The notes beneath the pieces were generated by a model. The model was not told the origin of the DNA. It was given only the letters and a program-made list of their open reading frames with translations, and ran no database searches. From JAFEBO01 sp044221315 (GTDB lineage Bacteria > Planctomycetota > Phycisphaerae > Phycisphaerales > UBA1924): a stretch of DNA of 64,000 bases. Position numbers and translations under genes: made by a program. The stretch lies in assembly GCA_044221315.1 (NCBI GenBank), contig JBGAPK010000009.1:62001-126000 (forward strand), in the 5' to 3' direction. Positions 36,756-46,115 of this stretch are shown here, one piece after another (positions within the stretch are counted from its first letter, which is position 1; each line of letters opens with the position of its first letter).

Positions 36756-37808
36756 ATGCCGACATTCGAACCGGACAACTACATCGATCACTTCGTGGCG
36801 CTGGTGCTGAGTCACGTCGGGCGTGAATATCCGAACAAGCTTGATCATGTCATCAACGACGGCACAGAGGTGAAGGGCCCTCGCGACCTTCATCCGATTT
36901 TCTTCGGGTCGTTCGACTGGCACTCTTGCGTGCACGGGTACTGGCTCTTGGCGAGGGCGCTACGACGATTCCCCTCTCTCGCGCAGGCGGACGATATTCG
37001 ACGGCTGCTGAACGAGCGGCTGACCCGCGACAACATCGCGGTCGAGGTCGCATATCTCGGTCAACCCCTCCGGCAGACTTTCGAGCGCACGTACGGCTGG
37101 GCGTGGTTGCTCAAGCTTGCCGCAGAGTTGAATCTGGAATCGCCACGGGTCGGCGAGCCTGCGCCCCTCACGGAGCGTCGGGCGGAATTCAGCCGTTGGT
37201 CACAAACCATGGCTCCGCTCGCCGGCGCGTTTGTGGAGCGATTTCTCAAGTACCTGCCAAAGGCGACGTATCCGATTCGGGTCGGAACACACCAGAATAC
37301 GGCGTTCGGGCTGGCGCTCGCCAGCGACTATGCGCGGGCCGTGTCCGACAATGCCTTGTTGGACATGCTCGAGTCAAAGGCCCGTTCGTGGTATCTCAAG
37401 GACGCGTCCTACCCGGCGTGGGAGCCGGACGGCACCGACTTTCTGTCGCCCGGCCTGATGGAAGCCGAGTGCATGCGCCGACTGCTCCCGAAAGATGAGT
37501 TCTTGCCTTGGCTCGATCGTTTCTTCCCGGCGTTCAAGGCGGGAGAGCGTGAACCCGCGACGCTTTTCTTGCCGGCGACCATCAGCGACCGGACCGACGG
37601 ACAGATTGTGCACCTCGACGGGCTCAATCTCAGCCGGGCGTGGTGCTGGCGTTCGATTGCCCGAGCGGTCCCCGGGACCGACCCGCGTCGGGCGATGGCC
37701 GAGGCCGCGGCGTCGGAACATCTCGCGGCGGCGCTGCCGCACGTGACCGGGGACTACATGGGCGAACACTGGCTCGCGACATTTGCGCTGCTTGCGCTGA
37801 CGGAATAG
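36756..37808 (+). CDS. DUF2891-family protein
   Basis: The 350-residue protein matches the DUF2891 family, which is widespread and thought to adopt an alpha/alpha-barrel. Signature segments are LHPIFFGSFDWHSCVHGYWLLARALRRFP near residues 46-74, QTFERTYGWAWLLKLAAEL, YPIRVGTHQNTAFGLALASDYAR, and DASYPAWEPDGTDFLSPGLMEAECMRRLL. The DWHSCVHG motif and the EPDGTDFLSP motif look like active-site regions, but no reaction is established. No signal peptide is seen. It is followed by a small membrane-protein gene on the same strand. Confidence 0.88.
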   Translation: MPTFEPDNYIDHFVALVLSHVGREYPNKLDHVINDGTEVKGPRDLHPIFFGSFDWHSCVHGYWLLARALRRFPSLAQADDIRRLLNERLTRDNIAVEVAYLGQPLRQTFERTYGWAWLLKLAAELNLESPRVGEPAPLTERRAEFSRWSQTMAPLAGAFVERFLKYLPKATYPIRVGTHQNTAFGLALASDYARAVSDNALLDMLESKARSWYLKDASYPAWEPDGTDFLSPGLMEAECMRRLLPKDEFLPWLDRFFPAFKAGEREPATLFLPATISDRTDGQIVHLDGLNLSRAWCWRSIARAVPGTDPRRAMAEAAASEHLAAALPHVTGDYMGEHWLATFALLALTE

Positions 37809-37850
37809 CCGATCGGGTAGGATGCGTGCTCTGGCCCACGGAGACGCGGC

Positions 37851-38309
37851 ATGAACCCGGAACAACTCGTGACGGCGCTTGAGTTCAAGCGTGAGGGAAT
37901 CAGCCAGTTGCCGATCGTCAGCACGCTGCTGGCGGCGCTCGCGATGGGTGGCGTGACGGCGCTTATCACCTCCCAGGAGCGGGGCCGGCTGCGGGCGTGG
38001 CTGCTGGTATCGTTGATGGTCGCGTCGCTGATCTTTGTGTTTGCGACGGTGGTGGGGGCAATGATCCTGCCCGCGATGAAACGGGCCGGAGTGCACACCA
38101 GCCCGGCGCACAACCAAGCGCTGATTAATCTGAGCCGCGTGGTTATCTGGACACTCTTGGGCGGGATCCTGATGCTGTTTGGGGCGCTCGGGGCGCTTGG
38201 TTTCATCGTGTCGCGCCGGGTGGGATGGTGGGTGCTTGCGGCGGCGGTAGGTATCTTGGGCCTCTTTGCCGCGTGCTGCGTCTACCTCGACCGCGCGATG
38301 GGATGGTAG
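37851..38309 (+). CDS. Four-helix membrane protein, unknown
   Basis: I do not recognise this 152-residue protein. It has four clear hydrophobic segments: LPIVSTLLAALAMGGVTALI, LLVSLMVASLIFVFATVVGAMI, VVIWTLLGGILMLFGALGALGF and VGWWVLAAAVGILGLFAACCVYL. It has no enzymatic motif. It lies 42 bases after the DUF2891 gene and 35 bases before the Rieske oxygenase, so it may be co-transcribed with one or both. Confidence 0.7.
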   Translation: MNPEQLVTALEFKREGISQLPIVSTLLAALAMGGVTALITSQERGRLRAWLLVSLMVASLIFVFATVVGAMILPAMKRAGVHTSPAHNQALINLSRVVIWTLLGGILMLFGALGALGFIVSRRVGWWVLAAAVGILGLFAACCVYLDRAMGW

Positions 38310-38344
38310 TTTTGGCCGGTTCGCTCCCGGGCTTACACTGGGCA

Positions 38345-39490
38345 ATGGCCTTCGAGCGGTTCACCATCGATGCCGACATCGCCCGCGCCCACACGCTTCC
38401 CGGGCGGGTGTATAACGATCCGGCGTTGTACGAACTCTGCCGCGAGCGGGTCTTTCGGCGATCGTGGCAGTTTGTCGGAAGCGCGGAAAGTGTGAAGGTG
38501 CCGGGCCAGGTGCATCCGTTCACCCTTCTGCCCGGATGCCTCGATGAGCCGGTCTTGCTGAGCCGGGACTGGGACGACCGGGTGCATTGCCTTTCGAATG
38601 TGTGTACGCACCGGGGCACAATTCTGTGTTCACAGGGCGGCGTCGAAAAGTCGTTGATCTGCCGCTACCACGGACGCCGATTCGGATTGAACGGGGTGTT
38701 CCAGTACATGCCGGAGTTTGAAAAGACCGTCGGGTTCCCGTCTGAGGCGGACAACCTCAGCCGTATTCCGTTCGGCGGGTGGGGCACATCCGGCGTGTCG
38801 GAACAGAGTGTCCAGAGCGAGACGTTCCTGTTTGCGTCGGTTGCGCCCGCGGGAGGGCTCGGCGCGGTGATCGAGCCGATGGCCAAACGGCTCGCATGGA
38901 TGCCGTTCAATGAGTTCAGATTTGACGCGGCACGATCGCGTGATTACTTGGTGCACGCCAATTGGGCCTTGTACATCGACAACTATCTCGAGGGTTTCCA
39001 CATTCCCTTCGTGCATGCTTCGCTGAACGACGCGATCGACTACGGTCAGTACTCGACTGAACTCTTCACCCATTGCAATCTTCAGCTCGGAATCGCCAAG
39101 CCGGGCGAAACCGTCTTTGATCTGCCGCAGTCCTCACCCGACTTTGGCCGCCCGGTCGCGGCATATTACTGGTGGCTGTTCCCGAACACGATGTTCAATT
39201 TCTATCCGTGGGGTCTGTCCGTCAATGTCGTCCAGCCGTTGGCGCACGATCGCACGCGGGTCAGCTTTCTTTCATACGTCTGGGACGAGAGCAAGATCTC
39301 GCAGGGGGCCGGCGCAGGACTGGATCGCGTCGAAAGGGAGGACGAAGTGGTGGTCGAAGCTGTTCAGCGCGGCACGCGCGGATCGTTTTATTCTCGAGGA
39401 AGATACTCGCCGACCCGTGAGCAGGGCGTGCATCACTTCCATCGACTTCTGGCCGACGCGTTGTTCGACCGGGCCAATGCTCCATCCTGA
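38345..39490 (+). CDS. Rieske-type aromatic ring-hydroxylating oxygenase, alpha subunit
   Basis: This 381-residue oxygenase has a Rieske [2Fe-2S] site CTHRGTILCSQGG..LICRYHGRRF (Cys-His and Cys-His pairs 17 residues apart) near residues 87-110 and a mononuclear iron site in DNYLEGFHIPFVH near residues 217-229. Family enzymes hydroxylate aromatic rings or demethylate N-methyl groups; some are choline or carnitine monooxygenase-like. No reductase or ferredoxin partner gene lies beside it, so its electron donor and substrate are unknown. The ATG at 38345 fits the family start. An OsmC-family gene follows 26 bases later. Confidence 0.88.
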   Translation: MAFERFTIDADIARAHTLPGRVYNDPALYELCRERVFRRSWQFVGSAESVKVPGQVHPFTLLPGCLDEPVLLSRDWDDRVHCLSNVCTHRGTILCSQGGVEKSLICRYHGRRFGLNGVFQYMPEFEKTVGFPSEADNLSRIPFGGWGTSGVSEQSVQSETFLFASVAPAGGLGAVIEPMAKRLAWMPFNEFRFDAARSRDYLVHANWALYIDNYLEGFHIPFVHASLNDAIDYGQYSTELFTHCNLQLGIAKPGETVFDLPQSSPDFGRPVAAYYWWLFPNTMFNFYPWGLSVNVVQPLAHDRTRVSFLSYVWDESKISQGAGAGLDRVEREDEVVVEAVQRGTRGSFYSRGRYSPTREQGVHHFHRLLADALFDRANAPS

Positions 39491-39516
39491 CTTCACACTC
39501 TTCATCGGAGGTCATC

Positions 39517-39984
39517 GTGTCGCAATATCAAGCCACCGTCCGCTGGGATCGCAGGGGCGAGGTATTCATCGACAACAAGTACAGCCGGGCGCACGCCTGG
39601 CAGTTCGACGGCGGCGCGGTCGTTCCGGCGTCGTCTTCACCGCATGTGGTTCGAGTTCCGCTCTCTGATCCGGCGGGCGTAGACCCGGAGGAGGCGTTCA
39701 TCGCCTCGCTCGCGAGTTGTCACATGCTTTGGTTCCTGTCACTCGCCGCAAAGCGGGGATACGTGGTCGATCGCTACACCGATGATGCGATCGGTGAGCT
39801 CGACAAGGACCCGGAAGGAAGAATCGCGATGACCGTGGTGACGCTGCGGCCGCGGGTGGTCTTTTCCGGCGAAAAGCAGCCCAACCCTGATCAAGTCGCC
39901 GATCTGCATCACCGCTCGCACCACGAGTGTTACATCGCGAACTCGGTGAAGACCGAGGTTCGGTGTCAGCCGGTCGGCGAGTGA
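39517..39984 (+). CDS. OsmC-family protein (peroxide/stress-related)
   Basis: OsmC/Ohr proteins reduce organic hydroperoxides with paired cysteines. The 155-residue protein starts at a GTG with a perfect GGAGG six bases upstream. It shows VDPEEAFIASLASCHMLWFLSLAAKRG, containing the first cysteine, and a second cysteine in HHECYIANSVKTEV. The spacing fits the OsmC-like clade often annotated as OsmC family peroxiredoxin. It lies just after the Rieske oxygenase and may be co-transcribed with it; oxidative stress is a plausible shared context but unproven. Confidence 0.88.
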   Translation: MSQYQATVRWDRRGEVFIDNKYSRAHAWQFDGGAVVPASSSPHVVRVPLSDPAGVDPEEAFIASLASCHMLWFLSLAAKRGYVVDRYTDDAIGELDKDPEGRIAMTVVTLRPRVVFSGEKQPNPDQVADLHHRSHHECYIANSVKTEVRCQPVGE

Positions 39985-40069
39985 CGGGCTTTCCGGTAGT
40001 CGGTTGTTGAGTTCGGTCTGAGGGACAGCGCGTGCAGCCATCATCTCGCGGACGGATTCTCCGCACGCC

Positions 40070-40098
40070 TCGAAGACGTGCCCGGTCCTTCCTATACT
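40070..40098 (+). promoter_or_regulatory. Possible aspS promoter
   Basis: TATACT at 40093-40098 is a good -10 box; TCGAAG at 40070-40075, 17 bases upstream, is a weak -35. The aspS ATG is 26 bases downstream with an AAGGA ribosome site. Confidence 0.4.
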
Positions 40099-40123
40099 CG
40101 CCGACTTTTTCAGAAGGATTCTC

Positions 40124-41974
40124 ATGCTCCGTCGCACGCACACCTGCGGCCAACTCCGCGATACCGATGTCGGTCAGACCGTTACACTCAACGGCTGGGT
40201 CCATTCGCACCGCGGGCACGGCACCGGCCTGGTTTTCATCGATCTCCGCGATCGCTACGGCCTGACGCAGCTCGTCTTCGACGGCGACGACTCCCACAAG
40301 GGCATGCTGGAGATCGCCGACAAGCTCCGCCACGAGGATGTGATCGCGGCAAAGGGCAAGGTGCGAGTGCGCACCGGCGGCGAAAACCCCAAGCTCCAGA
40401 CCGGCAAGATAGAGATCGTGATCGAGGAACTGGAAATCCTCAATAAGGCGGAGACGCCCCCGTTCCTGCCCGACGACAACCCGCAGGGCGGCAAGCTTCC
40501 GAACGAAGAACTTCGCCTTGAGTATCGGTATATCGATCTGCGTCGTCCGAAGATGCAGCACATCCTCGGCACACGCGCCAAGGCGCTCAAAGTCACCCGG
40601 GACTACTTTTACGACAACGGCTTTCTCGAGATCGAAACGCCGATTCTGTACAAGAGCACGCCCGAGGGCGCGCGTGAATTTCTCGTTCCCAGCCGGCACC
40701 AGCCGGGCGAGTGGTACGCGCTGCCGCAGAGCCCCCAGCTTTTTAAGCAGATCCTCATGGTGGCGGGCGCCGACCGTTACCTGCAGATCTGCCGCTGCTT
40801 CCGTGACGAGGACCCGCGTGCCGACCGTCAGGCCGAGTTCACGCAGATCGACCTTGAGATGTCGTTCGTGCGGCGCGAGCACGTGATGGAGATGATGGAG
40901 GGGTTCGTGCGCCGCCTCTGGAAGGACATGTGCGGCTACGACGTGCCGCCGATCCGCAAGATGCCGTACCGCGAGGCGATGGAGGACTACGGGATCGACC
41001 GTCCCGACACGCGCTATGACCTCAAGATCAAGGACATCTCCGAGATTGCGGCCAAGTCCGACTTCGGTGTGTTCAAGGACGCTCTTGCAAAGGGCGCCGA
41101 CCGCCCGAAGTACAACAGCGCCAAGGGCGTGGTGAAGGCCCTGCGTGTGCCCGGCGGTGCGGAGAAACTGACCCGCAAGATCACGGACGGCTACACCGAA
41201 TTCGTAAAGGGATTCGGTGCCGGCGGCGCCGCGGTCGTCAAGATGAACGCGCAAGGCGTGCTCGAGACGGGCATCGCCAAGTTTGTCGAGCCGATCAAGG
41301 CGGAATTGGTCGCGGCGCTCGGCATGCAGCCGGGAGACACGGTGTTCTTCCTGGCGGATGCCTACTCGATTGCGACGAAGGCGATCGGTGAACTCCGCCA
41401 GAAGGTTGCACGCGACATGGGGCTCATTCCCAAGTCCGGCGCCGAAGGCGGGCCTTGGAATTTCCTGTTCGTGATTGATTTTCCGATGTTCGAGAAGAAC
41501 AAGGAAACGGGAAAATGGATCGCGATGCACCACCCGTTTACAGCGCCCCGCGACGATCAGGCAGAAGCTTTCGTCAAAGCCGACGTGAACGATGACGTAC
41601 TCATCGAGTCGATCGTCTCGGCCGGGTACGACATCGTGCTGAACGGCCAGGAAATCGCGGGCGGCAGCGTGCGAATTCACGACGGCGCGGTCCAAAGCAA
41701 GGTGTTCCAGTTGCTCGGTCTCTCCCCGGCGCAGGCGGAGGAGAAGTTCTCGTTCCTGCTCCGCGCCTTGAAATTCGGGGCACCTCCGCACGCCGGCATC
41801 GCGTTCGGGTTCGACCGTCTCATCATGAACTTCGTCGGGACCGACAACATCCGCGATGTCATCGCCTTCCCGAAGACGCAGACGGGAGCCGATCTCATGA
41901 CCAAGGCGCCGTCGCCCGTCACGGATCAGCAGCTCAAGGACCTGCACGTGGCGAGCACGTTCAAGCCCCACTAG
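40124..41974 (+). CDS. aspS: Aspartyl-tRNA synthetase
   Basis: AspS charges tRNA-Asp. The 616-residue length is typical for the bacterial type. The anticodon-binding OB domain is at the N-terminus (GQTVTLNGWVHSHRGHGTGLVFIDLRDRYG). The class II core has motif 1 around LEYRYIDLRRP, the ARE..VPSRH..ALPQSPQLFKQ stretch, motif 2 RCFRDEDPRADRQAEFTQIDLEMSF, and motif 3 GIAFGFDRLIMNFVG. The GAD insertion domain sits between (about residues 310-430). AAGGA seven bases before the ATG supports the start. Whether it also mischarges tRNA-Asn cannot be told without knowing if asnS or gatCAB is present elsewhere. Confidence 0.97.
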   Translation: MLRRTHTCGQLRDTDVGQTVTLNGWVHSHRGHGTGLVFIDLRDRYGLTQLVFDGDDSHKGMLEIADKLRHEDVIAAKGKVRVRTGGENPKLQTGKIEIVIEELEILNKAETPPFLPDDNPQGGKLPNEELRLEYRYIDLRRPKMQHILGTRAKALKVTRDYFYDNGFLEIETPILYKSTPEGAREFLVPSRHQPGEWYALPQSPQLFKQILMVAGADRYLQICRCFRDEDPRADRQAEFTQIDLEMSFVRREHVMEMMEGFVRRLWKDMCGYDVPPIRKMPYREAMEDYGIDRPDTRYDLKIKDISEIAAKSDFGVFKDALAKGADRPKYNSAKGVVKALRVPGGAEKLTRKITDGYTEFVKGFGAGGAAVVKMNAQGVLETGIAKFVEPIKAELVAALGMQPGDTVFFLADAYSIATKAIGELRQKVARDMGLIPKSGAEGGPWNFLFVIDFPMFEKNKETGKWIAMHHPFTAPRDDQAEAFVKADVNDDVLIESIVSAGYDIVLNGQEIAGGSVRIHDGAVQSKVFQLLGLSPAQAEEKFSFLLRALKFGAPPHAGIAFGFDRLIMNFVGTDNIRDVIAFPKTQTGADLMTKAPSPVTDQQLKDLHVASTFKPH

Positions 41975-42010
41975 GCACGAGGACGCTCCTTTTCGCGCCG
42001 AATCGCAAAC

Positions 42011-42718
42011 TCATGGACTGGGGATGAGAATCGTTCCTCCGTTCTCGGCGTCACGTTTTCCTTCGATGCACTCGAGGATGACTTGTGCGACCGAGTCCGG
42101 CGGAAGAGCCCGTCGCCGCGGGAGTGTGCCCTCTCCGAACATGCTCCTCAGGAGCGCGGTCTCGACCGCTCCGGGCGCAACGGTGAAGGCGCGAACGCCG
42201 TGACGTCCCTGCTCGTTTATCACGGATTTGACGGTGAGCATCATGCTGGCCTTCGCCGCGGCGTACGCGTAGAGCCCGGGGAACGGATTGACCACCGCCA
42301 TCGAGGCCACGTTGACGATGCAGCCAGTCCTCTGTGCGACCATGTGCGGGAGAGCCCGGGCGATCGCTACGCACGGCCCGATCGCATTGACCCGGAAGAT
42401 CTCCTCGATCTCCGCGGCACCGTACTCGGCGATCGGCTTGAGGTTGGTCCACCCCGCGTTGTTGACGAGCACGTCGATCCGTCCGAGTTGTTCGAGGGCG
42501 GATGCGATCATGGCTTCAACCTCCGCGCTCAGCCCGATGTCGGCAACGTGAACAACCGCACCTGAGACGCTTGCCGCCGCGGCATCCAGGTTGGAGCGAT
42601 TTCTGCCGACCAGCATCAGGCGAAAACCTGCCTCCCGAAGCAGGCGGGCCGTGGCAAGGCCGATCCCCGAGCCCGCTCCGGTGACGATGGCGGTCTTTGA
42701 AACGGCATTCGTGTTCAT
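42011..42718 (-). CDS. Short-chain dehydrogenase/reductase
   Basis: The 235-residue protein is a classical SDR. The cofactor site TGAGSGIG is at residues 13-20, NNAG appears as VLVNNAGWTN, and the catalytic set is Ser in VNVASMAVV, Tyr and Lys in YAYAAAKAS. A basic residue after GAGSGIGLATARLLREAGFRLMLVGRNRS favours NADP. The ATG at 42718 is chosen over a longer in-frame frame (to 42811) that would overlap the divergent binding-protein gene. Substrate unknown. Confidence 0.88.
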   Translation of the reverse strand: MNTNAVSKTAIVTGAGSGIGLATARLLREAGFRLMLVGRNRSNLDAAAASVSGAVVHVADIGLSAEVEAMIASALEQLGRIDVLVNNAGWTNLKPIAEYGAAEIEEIFRVNAIGPCVAIARALPHMVAQRTGCIVNVASMAVVNPFPGLYAYAAAKASMMLTVKSVINEQGRHGVRAFTVAPGAVETALLRSMFGEGTLPRRRALPPDSVAQVILECIEGKRDAENGGTILIPSP

Positions 42719-42789
42719 GACCGATTGTTCGGCGGACGGATCGGGCCGGATGCAGGTATTCCGGCGAGCGAAGTCTCTAGACTCTCGGT

Positions 42790-44349
42790 GTGACGTTCCG
42801 CATTCTTTCACTCTTCGGGGCGCTCCTGATCATCCTCGGGGTGCCCTTCCTGTTGCGCCCGACCAATGCGCCGAGCAATGCGGGCAAGGACGTTGCGCGG
42901 CTCATCATCATGACCCCGCATGTTTCGCAGATTTCCTCAGAATTCGGCCCGGCGTTCGAGGCTTGGCACAAACGTACTTACGGCACGCCGGTCGCGATCG
43001 ACTGGCGCGGGCCGCTCGGCACGAGCGAGATTCTCAAGCTGCTGCAGAGCCAGTACAACGCGGCAATCCGGCGCGGAACACTCAAGCCCGACGGCTCGTG
43101 CCCGGTTGCAACTGTGGATTACGACCTGATTTTCGGCGGTGGCGCCTTCGATCATGGTCGGCTGAAGTTGGGCGAGGGGGTGACAGTTTCCATCCGGGAT
43201 GGAGACAAGGCTTCAACCAAGAACGTGCCGATGTCCGTTCCGGCGGGGTTTTCCCAGAAACAACTCGACGAGTGGTTTGGCGAGAACCGGATCGGTTCGG
43301 CACTTTTGTACGACCCGCAGCAGTACTGGATCGGCAACGTTCTGTCGGGATTTGGCATCGTCTTCAACCGCGACCTGCTCCAGCGCATGGAACTGCAGGA
43401 CCCAACGTCATTCGAGGATCTCACCAACCCTCGGCTTCAGGGAATGGTCGCGCTCGCCGATCCGCGCCAGTCGGGGTCGATCGCAACCGCCTTCGACTCG
43501 ATTCTGAGCAACTATGGCTGGGAAAAGGGCTGGCGAATACTCCGCGAGATGTGCGCCAACGCCCGGTATTTCACAAACTCCTCCACCAAACCGCCGATCG
43601 ATATCAGTCTCGGTGAAGGCGCTATCGGTCTTGCGATTGATTTTTACGGGCGCAGCCAGGCGCAGGCGATCGCCAGTCCGGGTGAAGATCCCGCCCACGT
43701 CCGGGTCGGGTACATCGATCCCAGGGGAACTGCGTCTATCGATACCGATTCGATCTCCATTCTTCGAGGCGGCCCGAATCCCGAAATCGCGAGAAGGTTC
43801 GTCGAGTTCGTACTGACCATCGAGGGGCAAGCGCTCTGGGATTTTCCCATTCAGAGCGCCGCCTCGCCGGTGCTCGACGGCGTAACGCTCGGACCGAAGC
43901 ACTACAAACTCCGGCGAATGCCGATCCGACGCATCATGTACGAGAAGTACGCGAAGGAACTGGTCGACAAGGTGGACCCGTACGACATCGCCTCGACGGT
44001 CAAGCCCGCCGGATGGCGATCCGCGATCGGAGTGATGATGGGCGCGTTCGCGATCGATAACTCCGATCTGCAGCGTGCCGCATGGAACGCGCTGAACCGT
44101 GCTAAAGCCGAACCGGCGTTTCCGAGAGATATTCTGGCCCAGATGGAATCGGACTTCTTTGCGTGGCCGATGACGCCGGGTGCGGACGGCAAGGAAGTCG
44201 CGTTCACGCCGGAAACCTGCCAGTCGATCGTCTCCTCCTGGAAATCCCCGGGAGCACAAAGGCGCTGCGAAATCGCCTACACGAAGTTCTTTCGTGACAA
44301 ATACGAACACATGCTTTCCCTGTACGGGAGCGCCCGAAAAGAGCACTGA
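42790..44349 (+). CDS. Extracellular solute-binding protein (iron/AfuA-type), orphan
   Basis: This 519-residue protein has an N-terminal hydrophobic leader (ILSLFGALLIILGVPFLL) that is a signal anchor or signal peptide, and a type 2 periplasmic-binding fold: VARLIIMTPHVSQISSEFGPAFEAWHKR, VDYDLIFGGGAFDHGRLK, then GNVLSGFGIVFNRDLLQRM, PTSFEDLTNPRLQGMVALADPRQSGS and SISILRGGPNPEIARRFVEFVLTIEGQALW. This matches Fe(3+)-type binding proteins (AfuA/FutA family). The start is a GTG at 42790. No permease or ATPase gene is next to it, and the C-terminal 130 residues extend beyond the usual fold. Confidence 0.8.
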   Translation: MTFRILSLFGALLIILGVPFLLRPTNAPSNAGKDVARLIIMTPHVSQISSEFGPAFEAWHKRTYGTPVAIDWRGPLGTSEILKLLQSQYNAAIRRGTLKPDGSCPVATVDYDLIFGGGAFDHGRLKLGEGVTVSIRDGDKASTKNVPMSVPAGFSQKQLDEWFGENRIGSALLYDPQQYWIGNVLSGFGIVFNRDLLQRMELQDPTSFEDLTNPRLQGMVALADPRQSGSIATAFDSILSNYGWEKGWRILREMCANARYFTNSSTKPPIDISLGEGAIGLAIDFYGRSQAQAIASPGEDPAHVRVGYIDPRGTASIDTDSISILRGGPNPEIARRFVEFVLTIEGQALWDFPIQSAASPVLDGVTLGPKHYKLRRMPIRRIMYEKYAKELVDKVDPYDIASTVKPAGWRSAIGVMMGAFAIDNSDLQRAAWNALNRAKAEPAFPRDILAQMESDFFAWPMTPGADGKEVAFTPETCQSIVSSWKSPGAQRRCEIAYTKFFRDKYEHMLSLYGSARKEH

Positions 44350-44386
44350 TCGGGGAGGTCGATGCCCCGCGTGCCGATAGAGTGTC

Positions 44387-45949
44387 ATGGTGCCTCACCC
44401 GAGCACAAACCCGTCCGGAACGAGCTTCACAAAGATCGTCGCCACGATCGGGCCGGGGAGCGAATCTCCGGAGACGGTCCGCAAGCTCATCGAGGCGGGC
44501 GTCGCCATCTTTCGTTTCAACTTCTCGCACGGCGATTTCGCCGCCCACGAAAGACGGCTCGATGTTGTCCGCCAGACGTCCGCCGAAATGGACCGCCCGA
44601 TCGCGTGTCTCGGCGACCTGCAGGGCCCGAAGATTCGCGTCGGGCGGGTTGAAGCTCCCGGGATAGAGATCATGCCCGGCCAGACCGTGGTGTTTCGCAA
44701 CGACCTGGACGTTGCGCGCGTTGAAACGGCGCCCTCGCGCGAAACCGTTGTCGTTCTTCCGACAACGTACGCCCCGATCGTCCTCGAGGTCGAGCCCGGT
44801 CAAAGGGTCCTCATCAACGATGGCGCGATCCGGCTGCTCGCACTGTCGGGCGATCGGATGGACGAGCTCCGCTGCACGGTTACGGTGGGTGGCCTTGTCA
44901 CCAGCGGCAAGGGAATCAACCTCCCGCAGAGCGTCGTCGCGGCGCCCGCAATCACGGATCGTGATTGGGAGTGCGTTGCTTGGGCGGTGGACAATCAACT
45001 CGACTTTCTGGCCCTTAGCTTTGTCCGGACCGCGGCCGAAGTGCTCGAGCTCAAGGCGCGAATCGCGACGCTTTGCCCTTCTACCCGGTGCGCCGATCTC
45101 AAAGGCGAGTCGGCTTCCATGCCCGTTATTGCCAAAATCGAAAAGCCCCAGGCGGTTGAGAACATCGAGTCCATTATCCGTGCCGCCGACGGCATCATCG
45201 TCGCGAGAGGCGATCTGGGCGTCGAGATGGACATCGCGCGCGTGCCGGTCGTGCAGAAGTCGCTCATCGCCGCGGCACACAACTGGGGAAAGCCTGTCAT
45301 TGTCGCCACGCAGATGCTCGAATCGATGATCGAGAATCCATCACCGACCCGCGCCGAGGCGAGCGACGTCGCGAACGCCGTCTTCGACGGGGCCGACGCG
45401 GTAATGCTTTCGGCCGAAACGGCGACGGGCAAGTGGCCGGTTTTGGCGGTCGAGACGATGCGCCGAATCGCTTCGGTCGCGGAGGAGCGCATCGCCGAGA
45501 TTCCCTCCCATCACGAAGCCCCGCGCGAACTCGTCCAGAGCCGATACCAGACCGCCGCGCTCGCCCACGGCGCCTGGCAGATCGCACGGGACATCGGCGC
45601 CAAGGCGGTCGTCTGCTGGTCGGAGGCCGGCGGCACGGCCCGCTATCTCTCACAGAACGACTTCGATATTCCCATCATCGCCTATTCGTCGTCGCTTCGG
45701 GCGTGCCGGCGCATGGCGATTCTCCGCGCCGTCACCGCCGTCTGCCTGAGGGTTCCCGACGGACCATCTCCGCTTGCATCTTGGAACGAACAGGTGGACC
45801 GCTTTCTACTCTCCCGCAAGTTCGCCAATCAGGGAGATCCGATCGTCATACTCTGCGGCCGGCCGCTGGGCACTGCGAAATCTGTGAACGTCGTCGCCGT
45901 GCACAGAGTCGGTTCCGACGTTTCGGGCTTCCGCGCCCATGTTCATTAG
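44387..45949 (+). CDS. pyk: Pyruvate kinase
   Basis: Pyruvate kinase makes ATP and pyruvate from phosphoenolpyruvate at the end of glycolysis. The 520-residue protein shows TKIVATIGPGSESPETVRKLIEAG, FRFNFSHGDFAAHERRL, LGDLQGPKIRVGR, the catalytic MPVIAKIEKPQAVENIESII with its Lys, and IIVARGDLGVEMD. ATQMLESMIENPSPTRAEASDVANAVFDGADAVMLSAETATGKWP follows. The C-terminal domain is present and intact. It begins 37 bases after the binding-protein stop. Confidence 0.96.
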   Translation: MVPHPSTNPSGTSFTKIVATIGPGSESPETVRKLIEAGVAIFRFNFSHGDFAAHERRLDVVRQTSAEMDRPIACLGDLQGPKIRVGRVEAPGIEIMPGQTVVFRNDLDVARVETAPSRETVVVLPTTYAPIVLEVEPGQRVLINDGAIRLLALSGDRMDELRCTVTVGGLVTSGKGINLPQSVVAAPAITDRDWECVAWAVDNQLDFLALSFVRTAAEVLELKARIATLCPSTRCADLKGESASMPVIAKIEKPQAVENIESIIRAADGIIVARGDLGVEMDIARVPVVQKSLIAAAHNWGKPVIVATQMLESMIENPSPTRAEASDVANAVFDGADAVMLSAETATGKWPVLAVETMRRIASVAEERIAEIPSHHEAPRELVQSRYQTAALAHGAWQIARDIGAKAVVCWSEAGGTARYLSQNDFDIPIIAYSSSLRACRRMAILRAVTAVCLRVPDGPSPLASWNEQVDRFLLSRKFANQGDPIVILCGRPLGTAKSVNVVAVHRVGSDVSGFRAHVH

Positions 45950-46115
45950 GCACACCCGCCCGTCCATCATCGACTGCGTAAATCGGCACCTTTGCCTCAT
46001 GCCTGCGAGGGTCTCCGCTTCAGCCACGGCGCTCCCTCTTTTCATGCCCATTGCATTTGCTCCCTGTGTCACGGTGCCTCGGTGGTGAATGTCTTTTCAT
46101 CCGTACACTCGCTCC

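Noticed and set aside
39698..41971. 757-codon open frame antisense to aspS
   Set aside because: It runs wholly opposite the clear aspS gene and its translation resembles no family; GC-rich shadow.
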